DNA of 64,000 nucleotides. It comes from Gammaproteobacteria bacterium (GTDB lineage Bacteria; Pseudomonadota; Gammaproteobacteria; Arenicellales; Arenicellaceae). The number at the start of each line of letters is the position of its first letter. Positions within the stretch are counted from its first letter, which is position 1. The notes under the pieces are model-generated. The model was not told the DNA's origin. It made no database searches and saw nothing but the letters and a program-made list of their open reading frames with translations. The translations under genes and the position numbers were made by a program. Location of the stretch: NCBI GenBank assembly GCA_013002025.1, contig JABDKW010000017.1:19417-83416 (forward strand), in the 5' to 3' direction. This document shows positions 18,820-27,057 of this stretch, in pieces.

Positions 18820-20388
18820 TTAGTGATAGCTTAGCTTCACTCCGATGGCTTTGAGCCAGCTGCGCTCTTGCTGCAGGTCGGCCTGGGTCAGCGGGTTGGA
18901 TTCCAGCCAGTCTGCGGCAAAGCCCAATTGCAAAAGTTGCCCCTGCACCTGGAGTTCCAGTCGCTGGCAAATCCGCTCACCGCGGCCGCGATGTAACAAC
19001 ACCGCCAGACGCAAAAGTACCGCCAGGCGCTTGGCGGGCGTCACCAGCACCGACGGTAAGTCTTCGAACTCCTGCAGAGCAAATTTACGCCGATGACCTT
19101 GTATGAGGGCCGCCAGCAGCAACTGATCACGCCGCGCAAAGCCGGCCATGTCAGCGTTCTTAACAACATAGGCACCGTGGTTGTGGAATCCATCATGGCT
19201 GATCAACAACCCCAATTCATGTAATTCTGCCGCCCAACCCAGAATGTCTTCGTACAATTGGTCCTGAATATCCCAATGCGCGGCGACCTGCCGATACAAC
19301 TCCAGAGCAGTCGCCTTAACCTGGCCACCGTGCAGTTGATCCACTGACCAGTTATTGAGCAACGTCTGCACGGTGTGATCACGAATATCGGCGCTGGAAC
19401 GGCGGCCAACAAGATCGTATAAAACGCCCTCTCGCAAGGCAATTTCCGAGACCGACATTTCACTGATTTCAAACAACTCAAACAAGGCCATCACTATTGC
19501 CAGCCCGCCGGCGAACACGGGCCTGCGGTCCCGGGTCAGTGATGGCAGGTCCAGTTTATCCACATGCCCTACGTCCATCGCATAGGCTAATAGCTGTTCC
19601 AGGCCCTGGCGGTGAATACCGTCTTTTGACCAACCATTGGTAATCAGCGCATTGGACAGCGATTTCATGGTGCCAGAGCACCCCAGCACTTCTGACCATC
19701 CCAAGGCGCGAAACTGACTCACCACCGGCTGAATGGCGAGCTCGGCGGCCAGTTTGGCCCGTTCAAATCGCTTGGGCGTTAATTTGCCATCGGCGAAGAA
19801 GCGATTGCTAAGCACCACACAGCCGACTTCAAGACTTTCACGACTTAAGGCAGTATCACCTCGCCCGACTATAATCTCGGTGCTGCCGCCGCCAATATCG
19901 ATTACCAGGCGAGAGCCATCGCCCAACGCAGACCATTTACAGACTCCGAGGTAAATTAGCCGGGCTTCTTCGCGGCCGGCGATGATTTCGATATCATGGC
20001 CCAGCGCCTGTTCAGCGCGCTCCAAAAAGCCCTGCTTATTGCGCAAGCGCCGCAACGCGTTGGTGCCAACCACCCGCACATTTTGCTCCGGCAACGGCCG
20101 CAGCAGTTGGCCGAAGCGGCTTAAACAAGCCAGCGCCCGTTCGGCCACCTCCTCATCCAGCATATTGTCTTCATTTAGGCCCGCGGCCAGCCTCACCACC
20201 TCTCGCTGGCGATCGAGCACGGTAAACTCACCAGAGTTATAGCGCGAGATCATCATATGAAAGCTATTCGAACCCAAGTCCACCGCGGCGTAATTATCAT
20301 TTGCACTACCGTCACTAACCGGCTCGGCCGCAGCCAGGTCAGCGATGACTTCCTGTAACTCTTCAGTCTGCAATTTCCCGCTGCTCAC
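18820..20388 (-). CDS. ppx: Exopolyphosphatase (Ppx/GppA family)
   Basis: Releases orthophosphate from polyphosphate chain ends; some members also hydrolyse pppGpp. The actin-like ATPase fold begins with AAVDLGSNSFHMMISRY (about residues 29-45), followed by the second phosphate-binding loop VIDIGGGSTEIIVG (about 163) and the FAGGLAIVMALFELF segment. The C-terminal half (about 320-522) is the HD-like helical domain. The 522 residues include about 27 extra residues before the fold, which is somewhat long. The start is GTG (complement of 20386-20388); no in-frame ATG lies close upstream. An internal start nearer AAVDLGSNS is possible. Assignment to Ppx rather than GppA rests on length and the ppk neighbour. 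Confidence 0.93.
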   Translation of the reverse strand: MSSGKLQTEELQEVIADLAAAEPVSDGSANDNYAAVDLGSNSFHMMISRYNSGEFTVLDRQREVVRLAAGLNEDNMLDEEVAERALACLSRFGQLLRPLPEQNVRVVGTNALRRLRNKQGFLERAEQALGHDIEIIAGREEARLIYLGVCKWSALGDGSRLVIDIGGGSTEIIVGRGDTALSRESLEVGCVVLSNRFFADGKLTPKRFERAKLAAELAIQPVVSQFRALGWSEVLGCSGTMKSLSNALITNGWSKDGIHRQGLEQLLAYAMDVGHVDKLDLPSLTRDRRPVFAGGLAIVMALFELFEISEMSVSEIALREGVLYDLVGRRSSADIRDHTVQTLLNNWSVDQLHGGQVKATALELYRQVAAHWDIQDQLYEDILGWAAELHELGLLISHDGFHNHGAYVVKNADMAGFARRDQLLLAALIQGHRRKFALQEFEDLPSVLVTPAKRLAVLLRLAVLLHRGRGERICQRLELQVQGQLLQLGFAADWLESNPLTQADLQQERSWLKAIGVKLSYH

Positions 20389-20568
20389 GGTATTAGTAGA
20401 TGACGTTGCATAGCCGCATTGTAGCCAAATGTAGGCGCAAAAGACATTCCGGCGATACGGCCTGCAATTGCGGCTGAAATCAGTAATTAATTGGGCAAAA
20501 CACTTGAGTTTGCTGTCAACCTTCCTTAAAGTCCGCCTAGCAAAATCAACCAGCCTCAGGTAATCATT

Positions 20569-21222
20569 TTGAGCTCACAAACTCTTGTTCTACAGCTGCG
20601 TAAACTGTCGGCCCTGTTAGTCGCGAGCGGCTTGCTGCTAAGTCTAAATATTGCTGCGGCCAATGCAGCCGACGACCCTGCGCGCGGCGAAAAACTGTCG
20701 CAAACCTGCCTCGGCTGCCATGGTGCCCCCGGCCTGCGTAACCCTGGCCCGGTGTATAACATTCCAATGATCGGTGGACAGCATAAAGATTATATCGTGG
20801 TGTCGCTCAAAGCGTATAAGGACAAATCGCGCTCGCACGGCACGATGCAGGCGCAGGCCGCTAACCTGTCTGATCAGGACATGGCCGATATCGGCGCTTT
20901 CTTCGCCGCAATGGACGGCAATAGCCGACCCAGCAATGTGAACGCCGCCAAGGCAGCAGCTGGCCAACAGGAGTCTGCTGTGTGTCAAGCCTGTCATGGT
21001 GCCACCGGCGACGGCGACAATACCATCTACCCAAAGCTGAGTGGTCAATACGAAAGCTATCTGGTTCAGGCATTGAAGGACTATCGGTCCGGAGCTCGTC
21101 AAAATGCCATCATGGCCGGATTCGCCGGGCCGCTTAGCATCGATCAGATCGAAAAGCTGGCCGCCTGGTTCGCCAGCCAGCAAGGCGGGTTGTCCGCCCC
21201 GCAAAGCGAGATATTCAAATAG
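20569..21222 (+). CDS. Cytochrome c4, diheme periplasmic c-type cytochrome
   Basis: Periplasmic electron carrier delivering electrons to terminal oxidases. A Sec signal peptide (about 1-33, ending ANAA) precedes two homologous cytochrome domains with heme sites CLGCH (about residue 45) and CQACH (about 139). Met ligands are probably within MQAQAANL and MAGFAGPL. The length of 217 is normal for cytochrome c4. The start codon is TTG at 20569: no ATG or GTG lies in frame between it and the signal core, and a CAGG lies about 8 bp upstream. It diverges from ppx. A strong terminator follows, so it is probably monocistronic. Confidence 0.93.
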   Translation: MSSQTLVLQLRKLSALLVASGLLLSLNIAAANAADDPARGEKLSQTCLGCHGAPGLRNPGPVYNIPMIGGQHKDYIVVSLKAYKDKSRSHGTMQAQAANLSDQDMADIGAFFAAMDGNSRPSNVNAAKAAAGQQESAVCQACHGATGDGDNTIYPKLSGQYESYLVQALKDYRSGARQNAIMAGFAGPLSIDQIEKLAAWFASQQGGLSAPQSEIFK

Positions 21223-21252
21223 TAGCCAGACAAGCGACCAGCAAAATTGAAG

Positions 21253-21283
21253 AAAACCCGCTCTTGTTTGCGGGTTTTTTTTT
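21253..21283 (+). terminator. Rho-independent terminator after cytochrome c4
   Basis: AAAACCCGC pairs with GCGGGTTTT around an 8-nt loop, followed by more T. It lies 30 bp after the cytochrome stop. Confidence 0.92.
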
Positions 21284-21458
21284 GCTCCGGACATCACCTA
21301 CCCAGCGAGGGTCTATTTGGCTGGCAGTGATGAACAAAAGTTAGATTGACAATCGGCGGCGGCTTCTTAAAATAGCCCACTGACCTGATACTGACATGTT
21401 CGCGCCGCCATTGCGGGTCTCTAGACAATAACGCGGCCTCATTACTTTTGGAGAATGC

Positions 21459-21881
21459 ATGAAACATTTAACCACCACCCTATTTTTGTTGGCTGCCCTG
21501 CTGGCGCTGCCTGCAACCACCTTCGCCGCTGATGACGCGAGTGAAGCAACCAATACCACCGAATCAACAGCAGCGTCTGTCGATGATGCAATCACTAAAG
21601 ACGATTGCTATATGCCTGCTGCACCGATTATTCCCGATGGCAATGTGGCCAGCGAAGATGAACTGGTCGCCGCTCAACGCGCCATGAAAATGTTTCAAGA
21701 AAGCCTGGTAAGTTTTCGTGGTTGTATCAGCACCAAAGAAAAGGCGCTGGATATGGAAGCCGAGGATTACGAGGCCAAGGGTGCGGTACTGGTCGACGCC
21801 TATAACAAGTCTGTAGACGCCGAAGCCAGAGTGGCGGAAGAGTTTAATAGTGCAGTGCGGGCATTTAAATCGCGTCAGTAA
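21459..21881 (+). CDS. Small secreted protein of unknown function, two conserved-looking cysteines
   Basis: The 140 residues start with a clear Sec signal peptide (about 1-23, LFLLAALLALPATTFA). A Thr/Ser-rich linker follows, then the segment DDCYMPAAPIIPDG and an acidic helical part with the second Cys in SFRGCIS. The C-terminal third (about 95-140) looks like one amphipathic, possibly coiled-coil helix. The Cys-x-x-Pro start and PDG recall small uncharacterised gammaproteobacterial exported proteins, but this is from memory. The two Cys could form one disulfide in the periplasm. It is probably a single-gene unit, preceded by 236 bp and followed by a terminator. Confidence 0.8.
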   Translation: MKHLTTTLFLLAALLALPATTFAADDASEATNTTESTAASVDDAITKDDCYMPAAPIIPDGNVASEDELVAAQRAMKMFQESLVSFRGCISTKEKALDMEAEDYEAKGAVLVDAYNKSVDAEARVAEEFNSAVRAFKSRQ

Positions 21882-21931
21882 TCACTTGGCTCTAATAGCC
21901 CGCTAGCCACTAGTTGGCTGGCGCTGATCTG

Positions 21932-21959
21932 AAAAAGGCGGCCCTGGGCCGCCTTTTTT
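21932..21959. terminator. Bidirectional rho-independent terminator
   Basis: AAAAAGGCGGC pairs with GCCGCCTTTTT around a 5-nt loop, with T-runs on both strands. It lies between the secreted-protein gene and the convergent PEP carboxykinase gene and can serve both. Confidence 0.9.
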
Positions 21960-21980
21960 AATGACACAGTTTAGTGAGAA

Positions 21981-23723
21981 TCAATCCAGGGCAGCCCGCA
22001 CCTGCTGATGCTGGTGTCGCAATTCGCCCGGCAACCGGTCACCGAAGCTATCCAGATACTGGCCGAATTCATCCAGTTCCTGGCGCCACTGCTCTCTGTC
22101 CACCGACAGTAACGACTGCCAAACCTGCGGGTCGATTTGCAGATCGTCGATATCCAGATCATCGTCATTGGGAAGATAACCGATAGCCGTTTCACGCGCG
22201 CTCACCTTATTATCGCAGCGCTGTGTTATCCATTGCAGCACCCGTAAATTCTCACCGAAGCCGGGCCATAAAAAGTTTCCGTCCTGATCCTGACGGAACC
22301 AGTTTACGTGGAATATTTTAGGCAACTTGTCGCTGCGACCGCTGAAGCTCAGCCAGTGCGACCAGTAATCGGCAAAGTTATAGCCGCAGAAGGGTTTCAT
22401 TGCCATCGGGTCGCGGCGCACCACACCCACTTCTCCGGTCGCGGCTGCGGTTGTTTCAGACGCCACACCGGCACCAATCAAGACCCCGTGTTCCCATGAC
22501 TTGGCCTGATAGACCAAGGGCGCCAACTCGCGACGCCGGCCACCAAATACGATGGCTGAGATTGGCACCCCCTGTGGTGCTTCGGCCAGACTTGAGTAAG
22601 CCTTGTTCTGGGTGGCAGACACCGTAAAGCGGGAGTTTGGATGCGCTGCCGGGCCACCGTCACCCGCCATGGGCTGGCCTTTCCAATCCATTACCGGCGT
22701 GCCGTCTTTCTTGCCTTCCCACCATGGTTGCTGATCTTCCGTCTGGCCCACGTTGGTAAAAATCGTGTTGCGCTGGATCATATCGTAGGCGTTGCGATTG
22801 GTTTTCTCGTTGGTACCCGGCACCACCCCAAAATAACCGGCTTCCGGGTTTATTGCCCGCATTTGACCCTCGGCATCGAGGTGCAGCCAGGCGATGTCAT
22901 CGCCCAATGTCCAGATCTTCCAATCTTTGAATTTTTCCGGCGGAATCAGCATCGCCAGATTGGTCTTGCCGCAGGCACTCGGAAACGCCGCCGCAATATA
23001 ATGGGTTTCGCCGGTCGGGCTTTCCAGGCCAAGAATCAGCATATGTTCCGCTAACCAGCCTTCCTGCCGAGCTTGCCAACTGGCAATACGCAAAGCATGG
23101 CATTTTTTACCCAGCAACGCGTTGCCGCCATAGCCGGAGCCAAAGCTCATAATGCTTAACTCTTCCGGAAAATGCATTATATAGCGGCGTTCCGGGTCTA
23201 ATTCGCCGGTGGAATGCAGGCCACGCACAAACGTATCGTCGCGCTCAATTCGCGCCAGCGCGTCGGCGCCCATGCGGGTCATCAAATTCATATTGATCAC
23301 CACATAGGGGCTGTCGGTAATCTCAACACCACAGCGCGAATATGGCGAATCAACCGGCCCCATGCAGTATGGAATCACATACATGGTACGGCCTTCCATG
23401 CAGCCGTCGTACAGTGCATTCATTTTCTGCTTGGCTTCGTTTACCGCCATCCAGTGATTGTTGTCGCCAGCGTCCTGCTGATTGACGGTGCAAATAAAGG
23501 TCAGGTGCTCCACCCGCGCCACATCCTGCGGGTCAGACAAGTGTAAGTAACAATCCGGGTGCGTCTCGTCATTGAGGGGCTTCAGCGTGCCATCACTGAC
23601 CATTTGCTTGATCAGGTCATCATATTCCTGATCACTGCCATCGCACCAGACGATGGATTGTGGGCGAGTTAAGGCAGCCACGTCGGACACCCATTGTTTG
23701 AGAGCCTGATTGCTTGTAGTCAT
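21981..23723 (-). CDS. pckG: Phosphoenolpyruvate carboxykinase (GTP)
   Basis: Converts oxaloacetate to PEP with GTP, the first committed gluconeogenic step from TCA intermediates. The GTP-type signature FPSACGKTNLAM (P-loop with the reactive Cys) is clear, with FGSGYGGNALLGKKCHALR upstream and the metal-site region DDIAWL downstream. This class is unrelated in sequence to the ATP-type PckA of enterics and pseudomonads. I chose the ATG at the complement of 23721-23723 (580 residues, MTTSNQALKQW). A longer TTG start at 23771 would leave almost no leader behind the predicted promoter. It shares a bidirectional terminator with the gene to the left. Confidence 0.95.
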   Translation of the reverse strand: MTTSNQALKQWVSDVAALTRPQSIVWCDGSDQEYDDLIKQMVSDGTLKPLNDETHPDCYLHLSDPQDVARVEHLTFICTVNQQDAGDNNHWMAVNEAKQKMNALYDGCMEGRTMYVIPYCMGPVDSPYSRCGVEITDSPYVVINMNLMTRMGADALARIERDDTFVRGLHSTGELDPERRYIMHFPEELSIMSFGSGYGGNALLGKKCHALRIASWQARQEGWLAEHMLILGLESPTGETHYIAAAFPSACGKTNLAMLIPPEKFKDWKIWTLGDDIAWLHLDAEGQMRAINPEAGYFGVVPGTNEKTNRNAYDMIQRNTIFTNVGQTEDQQPWWEGKKDGTPVMDWKGQPMAGDGGPAAHPNSRFTVSATQNKAYSSLAEAPQGVPISAIVFGGRRRELAPLVYQAKSWEHGVLIGAGVASETTAAATGEVGVVRRDPMAMKPFCGYNFADYWSHWLSFSGRSDKLPKIFHVNWFRQDQDGNFLWPGFGENLRVLQWITQRCDNKVSARETAIGYLPNDDDLDIDDLQIDPQVWQSLLSVDREQWRQELDEFGQYLDSFGDRLPGELRHQHQQVRAALD

Positions 23724-23786
23724 AGTATTAATCGCTGATTTTTCAGCCTGATTCGATTGGTTAGCCGCCAACTTCGCGAGGCGCGT

Positions 23787-23814
23787 ATTCTAACAACGTC
23801 GCCCGTCGAAGCAA
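23787..23814 (-). promoter_or_regulatory. Candidate pckG promoter
   Basis: On the minus strand TTGCTT (complement of 23809-23814) and TAGAAT (complement of 23787-23792) are 16 bp apart. The start site would be near 23780, giving a leader of about 57 nt to the ATG at 23723. A short inverted repeat AGCCTG/CAGGCT at 23834-23848 may end the upstream gene. Confidence 0.5.
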
Positions 23815-23882
23815 AGCGGGGGGGCTTATAAACAGCCTGATGCAGGCTATCAATATGATGAATTGTACCCGCCAGCGGTGGG

Positions 23883-25670
23883 TTAACTGCGACCGGGGAT
23901 CCGCAAGCGCTGGCCAATCACAATGGTGGAATTGCGGCTCAGGCGATTAGCGTCCAACAATGCGCTGCAGCGCACCCGATAGGATTCGGCGATGCCACAG
24001 GCTGTCTGGCCCGGCCGTACCGTGTGCCAGGCGTTAGGCGCGGCAATGGTAACGCGCTGCCCGACTCGTAATACCGAATCCCGCCGCAAACCATTTAAGG
24101 CCAGAAACTCTTTGCACAGCATGTTATTGCTGTTGGCAATAACACAGGCTGAATCACCTGGCTGCACGCGATAACTCACCAGCCCCTCATTGGAGTGTGA
24201 TACGGGTGCCGATTTAGCCACGCGTATACCACCAGTGCGGCTCGGCACCTTAATTCGTTGACCGGCATAGATAGTACCCTTGCGATTCAAGCGATTAAGC
24301 TTGCGCAAGGCGCGGCAGGAGGCCCGATAACGCTCGGCGATGCCACAGGCGGTTTGCCCGCGTTTGACCCGATGCCAGACGTAGCCAGCCTGCTCTATCT
24401 CCGCCGGCATGGCGTCTACCGCCGTCAATTCGGCCTGCCAGCCCTGCTCTCGATAGGGCAAGCGTAATTGATAGCCTTGCGGTACCAGAGCCTGGTGTCG
24501 CCAAACTACGTTTTTGAGCGCTGGGTTTAATTGCTTCAACACATCGATGTCTATGCCCAGCTCTTGACTAAGCCGTTTAATCGACGTCGCGCGCTGCAGC
24601 GCAACCGAATTGAAGGAATGGATGCGTTGACTGCGGCCAGGCTCGATGATGCCGAAAAACGTTTCTACATTTTGCGCCACATGACGGGCCGCCAGAAAGC
24701 TGGCGTAAAAGTTCTTCACCGCCGTCTGAAAATTAGGTGATTTGTATTCCACCAATAATCGTTCGTAATCCAGCCCCACTTTTTCGATTGCGCCCTGCAT
24801 GCCCCGCACGCCATAGTTGTAAGAGGTAATTACGAACGGAATCAAGTCCCTGCTGCTGACCGTGGCGCCATTTTCCAATGCGGTCACCGTTAAGTCGTCG
24901 ACGCTATTGCGAAAATAACGGGCTGCAGCATAGGTTGCATAGGTCGGGTCATAGCGCTGATCTACCCGCTCGTCAACGATCAAGCCGAGTTTGCGCCCGG
25001 TAGCCGGCATAATTTGCCATAAGCCAGCGGCGCCCATGTGCGACAGCGCTTGGGGATTAAAAGCCGATTCCACGAATGGCAAATACTGCAGTTCCGCGTT
25101 AAGGTTTTCACTTTCCAGCGCATCCAGAATGGTCGGCCGGTACAATTTATAGGTCTTAAGGGCCTCCAGCATGCGATCCCGATTACCGGATTGGCAACGT
25201 AACCGATTTGCAGATGCGCGCATTTCACTGCTCGGCAAGCCAATAAATAACTCGCTTATTTTGCGTTGTGCACGACTTAAAGATCGACCTTTCTCAATCC
25301 GTTCAGCGGTGCCGCGCAACAGGCGCTGCAAACGTTTGCGCTCTTTGGAAAGACTATCTCCTTTGCGTTCGCGCCGACAGCCATTCTCGCGACTAATGGT
25401 TGAAAAGACCCTCTGTGGATGCTCCTTATCATGCAGCACCGCGGTGTTGGTGTCCCAACGACTAAACACCTCTACCCAAAAACTGACGCGCGGCATCAGC
25501 GTGACCGGGCAGGCGAAGGTATCGTTACAGTCGATATCATACTGGGCAACTGGCGGGCTGACCGGGGCAGCCTGCGCCTTGTGCGGCGCCAACAATATCA
25601 TCATGGCCAGCAGCAGTATCCTCGCAGCAGGCTGTGCGCGCGCGGCTGACCTAGTCCGGGAATTTGGCAT
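23883..25670 (-). CDS. mltD: Membrane-bound lytic murein transglycosylase D-like protein with three LysM repeats
   Basis: Cleaves the glycan strands of peptidoglycan by forming 1,6-anhydromuramic acid. From the chosen ATG the protein has about 595 residues: a signal peptide (MPNSRTRSAARAQP to AQA, about 1-34), a basic N-terminal region, the SLT domain with catalytic Glu in ESAFNPQALSHMGAAGLWQIMP (bases about 25005-25075), and three LysM domains (bases about 24240-24386, 24033-24180 and 23886-24032). Each LysM carries a CX9C pair (TACGIAERYRASC, SACVIANSNNMLC, TACGIAESYRVRC), suggesting one disulfide per repeat. No lipobox is visible, unlike E. coli MltD. An ATG at 25709 or a TTG at 25754 would lengthen the N-terminus; no start has a good Shine-Dalgarno. 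Confidence 0.88.
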   Translation of the reverse strand: MPNSRTRSAARAQPAARILLLAMMILLAPHKAQAAPVSPPVAQYDIDCNDTFACPVTLMPRVSFWVEVFSRWDTNTAVLHDKEHPQRVFSTISRENGCRRERKGDSLSKERKRLQRLLRGTAERIEKGRSLSRAQRKISELFIGLPSSEMRASANRLRCQSGNRDRMLEALKTYKLYRPTILDALESENLNAELQYLPFVESAFNPQALSHMGAAGLWQIMPATGRKLGLIVDERVDQRYDPTYATYAAARYFRNSVDDLTVTALENGATVSSRDLIPFVITSYNYGVRGMQGAIEKVGLDYERLLVEYKSPNFQTAVKNFYASFLAARHVAQNVETFFGIIEPGRSQRIHSFNSVALQRATSIKRLSQELGIDIDVLKQLNPALKNVVWRHQALVPQGYQLRLPYREQGWQAELTAVDAMPAEIEQAGYVWHRVKRGQTACGIAERYRASCRALRKLNRLNRKGTIYAGQRIKVPSRTGGIRVAKSAPVSHSNEGLVSYRVQPGDSACVIANSNNMLCKEFLALNGLRRDSVLRVGQRVTIAAPNAWHTVRPGQTACGIAESYRVRCSALLDANRLSRNSTIVIGQRLRIPGRS

Positions 25671-26048
25671 CGGCAACCATAAACTATTGTCGTTATCTGT
25701 TAACTTCATATTGGAGAGTGCGGCATGGCGGCATGCGCGGCTTTGTGCTGCCAAATAGGGCTATAAAAATTCCTGCTGGCTTTAAATCTGGTACATATTC
25801 ACGTCTGTCTACCCAGCCTTCACCAGCAGACCCGATAATAGGCAAAGGCGTTATTTTTTCAACCATCAATAGCCGCATTACAAAAATTTATTATGCGGTC
25901 CGGGGTGGCAAGCGCCAGTTGGTGAAAAAAGTCCTTGCGGTACACGCTGCGCGGCTTAAAATGCAACTAGTGCGTGGTATAGCTGCAACGCGATGGTTAC
26001 CACCCACACAACTCCGGTCAGGACACTAGACTCGTACTCAAACAGCAC
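25671..26048. other. Intergenic region between the transglycosylase and lipid operon
   Basis: These 378 bp hold no convincing gene; the short open frames overlap coding DNA or lack a ribosome-binding site. A candidate promoter for the plus-strand lipid operon is TTGCGG (25935-25940), 16 bp, TAAAAT (25957-25962), giving a leader of about 80 nt. The left part would hold the minus-strand promoter, which I could not pick out. Confidence 0.4.
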
Positions 26049-27020
26049 ATGCGAAACAGCGTTTTCACACAAATCATAAATTGGTTCGACAGCTACGCGG
26101 GGCAGGACCCGCAAGGCATGGATAACCAGCAGCAGGATGCTGCCGTCAGCCCCAACTGGTTACGAATCATCCCCTTTGTCATTATGCACCTGGCCTGTGG
26201 CGCGGTGATCTGGGTGGGCTGGAGCCCGGTAGCTGTGATTGTGGCGTTGGTGTTTTACGCTGTTCGCATGGTTGGTATTACTGCCTTTTACCATCGATAT
26301 TTCGCCCATAAGGCGTTTAAAACCGGCCGCATAACGCAATTTGTGTTTGCCCTGATTGGTTCCGCAGCGACGCAACGTGGGCCGTTGTGGTGGGCCTCAC
26401 ATCACCGCCACCATCACTATTATTCGGACACCGAGGAAGATGTGCATTCACCGCGACAGGGCGTGTTCTGGAGCCACATGGGCTGGTTTCTGTCCGATAA
26501 ATATTTCCGCACGCGCCTCGACCTGATCCCCGATTTCGCGCGTTTTAAAGAACTTATTGTGCTGGATCGCTTTGACATGCTGGTGCCAATTGCCTGCATG
26601 CTGCTGATGTACGGCCTCGGGGCCGGGCTCAACTGGCTGTGGCCGCAACTTGGCACCAGCGGCCTGCAAATGCTGGTATGGGGATACGTGATCTCAACGG
26701 TGGCGCTATTACACGCCACTCTGTGCATCAATTCTCTAGCGCATCGTCGAGGCTCGCGCCGCTTTCAAACAGATGACACCAGCCGCAATAACCTGTTGCT
26801 GGCCCTGATCACCTTTGGTGAGGGCTGGCACAATAATCACCACCGCTTCCCAAATTCCGCGCGTCAGGGCATCCGCTGGTGGGAAATTGACCTAAGCTAC
26901 TACCTGATCAAGGCCATGGAAAAAATCGGTCTGGTGTGGAATGTGAAGTCCGGCCCCACTGCCGAGCAAATTGCGATTGCCATCAAGCAGTCGATGCAAG
27001 CGCGCATCGAAGCGCAATAA
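26049..27020 (+). CDS. Membrane fatty-acyl desaturase (delta-9 acyl-CoA/acyl-lipid type)
   Basis: Di-iron membrane enzyme that inserts a cis double bond into a saturated acyl chain using O2. The 323 residues carry the three histidine clusters of the stearoyl-CoA desaturase family: HRYFAHK (about 81), HRHHHYY (about 118) and HNNHHRFP (about 262), with hydrophobic membrane segments between them. Whether the substrate is acyl-CoA or a phospholipid chain cannot be read from the sequence. It is the first gene of a tight run with the amine-oxidase-like gene (37 bp gap), DUF1365, cfa and DUF2878. It may supply the double bond that the Cfa-family methyltransferase modifies. Confidence 0.93.
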   Translation: MRNSVFTQIINWFDSYAGQDPQGMDNQQQDAAVSPNWLRIIPFVIMHLACGAVIWVGWSPVAVIVALVFYAVRMVGITAFYHRYFAHKAFKTGRITQFVFALIGSAATQRGPLWWASHHRHHHYYSDTEEDVHSPRQGVFWSHMGWFLSDKYFRTRLDLIPDFARFKELIVLDRFDMLVPIACMLLMYGLGAGLNWLWPQLGTSGLQMLVWGYVISTVALLHATLCINSLAHRRGSRRFQTDDTSRNNLLLALITFGEGWHNNHHRFPNSARQGIRWWEIDLSYYLIKAMEKIGLVWNVKSGPTAEQIAIAIKQSMQARIEAQ

Positions 27021-27057
27021 GGCCTCCCGGCGCCCGCAAGCTGCGCGGAATCAACTC

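Noticed and set aside
20644..21297. A 217-codon open frame on the minus strand opposite cytochrome c4
   Set aside because: It is the antisense shadow of a gene with two intact heme motifs and has no family features or ribosome-binding site.
23834..23848. AGCCTG/CAGGCT as a firm terminator of the transglycosylase gene
   Set aside because: The stem is only 6 bp with a 3-nt loop, and what follows on the minus strand (GTTTATAAG) is not a clear T-run.
25171..25758. A 195-codon open frame on the plus strand opposite the transglycosylase
   Set aside because: The minus strand carries a signal peptide, SLT motif and three LysM repeats; this frame has none.
25664..26029. A 121-codon frame reaching into the gap before the lipid operon
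   Set aside because: It begins inside the transglycosylase gene, lacks a Shine-Dalgarno and has no recognisable motif.
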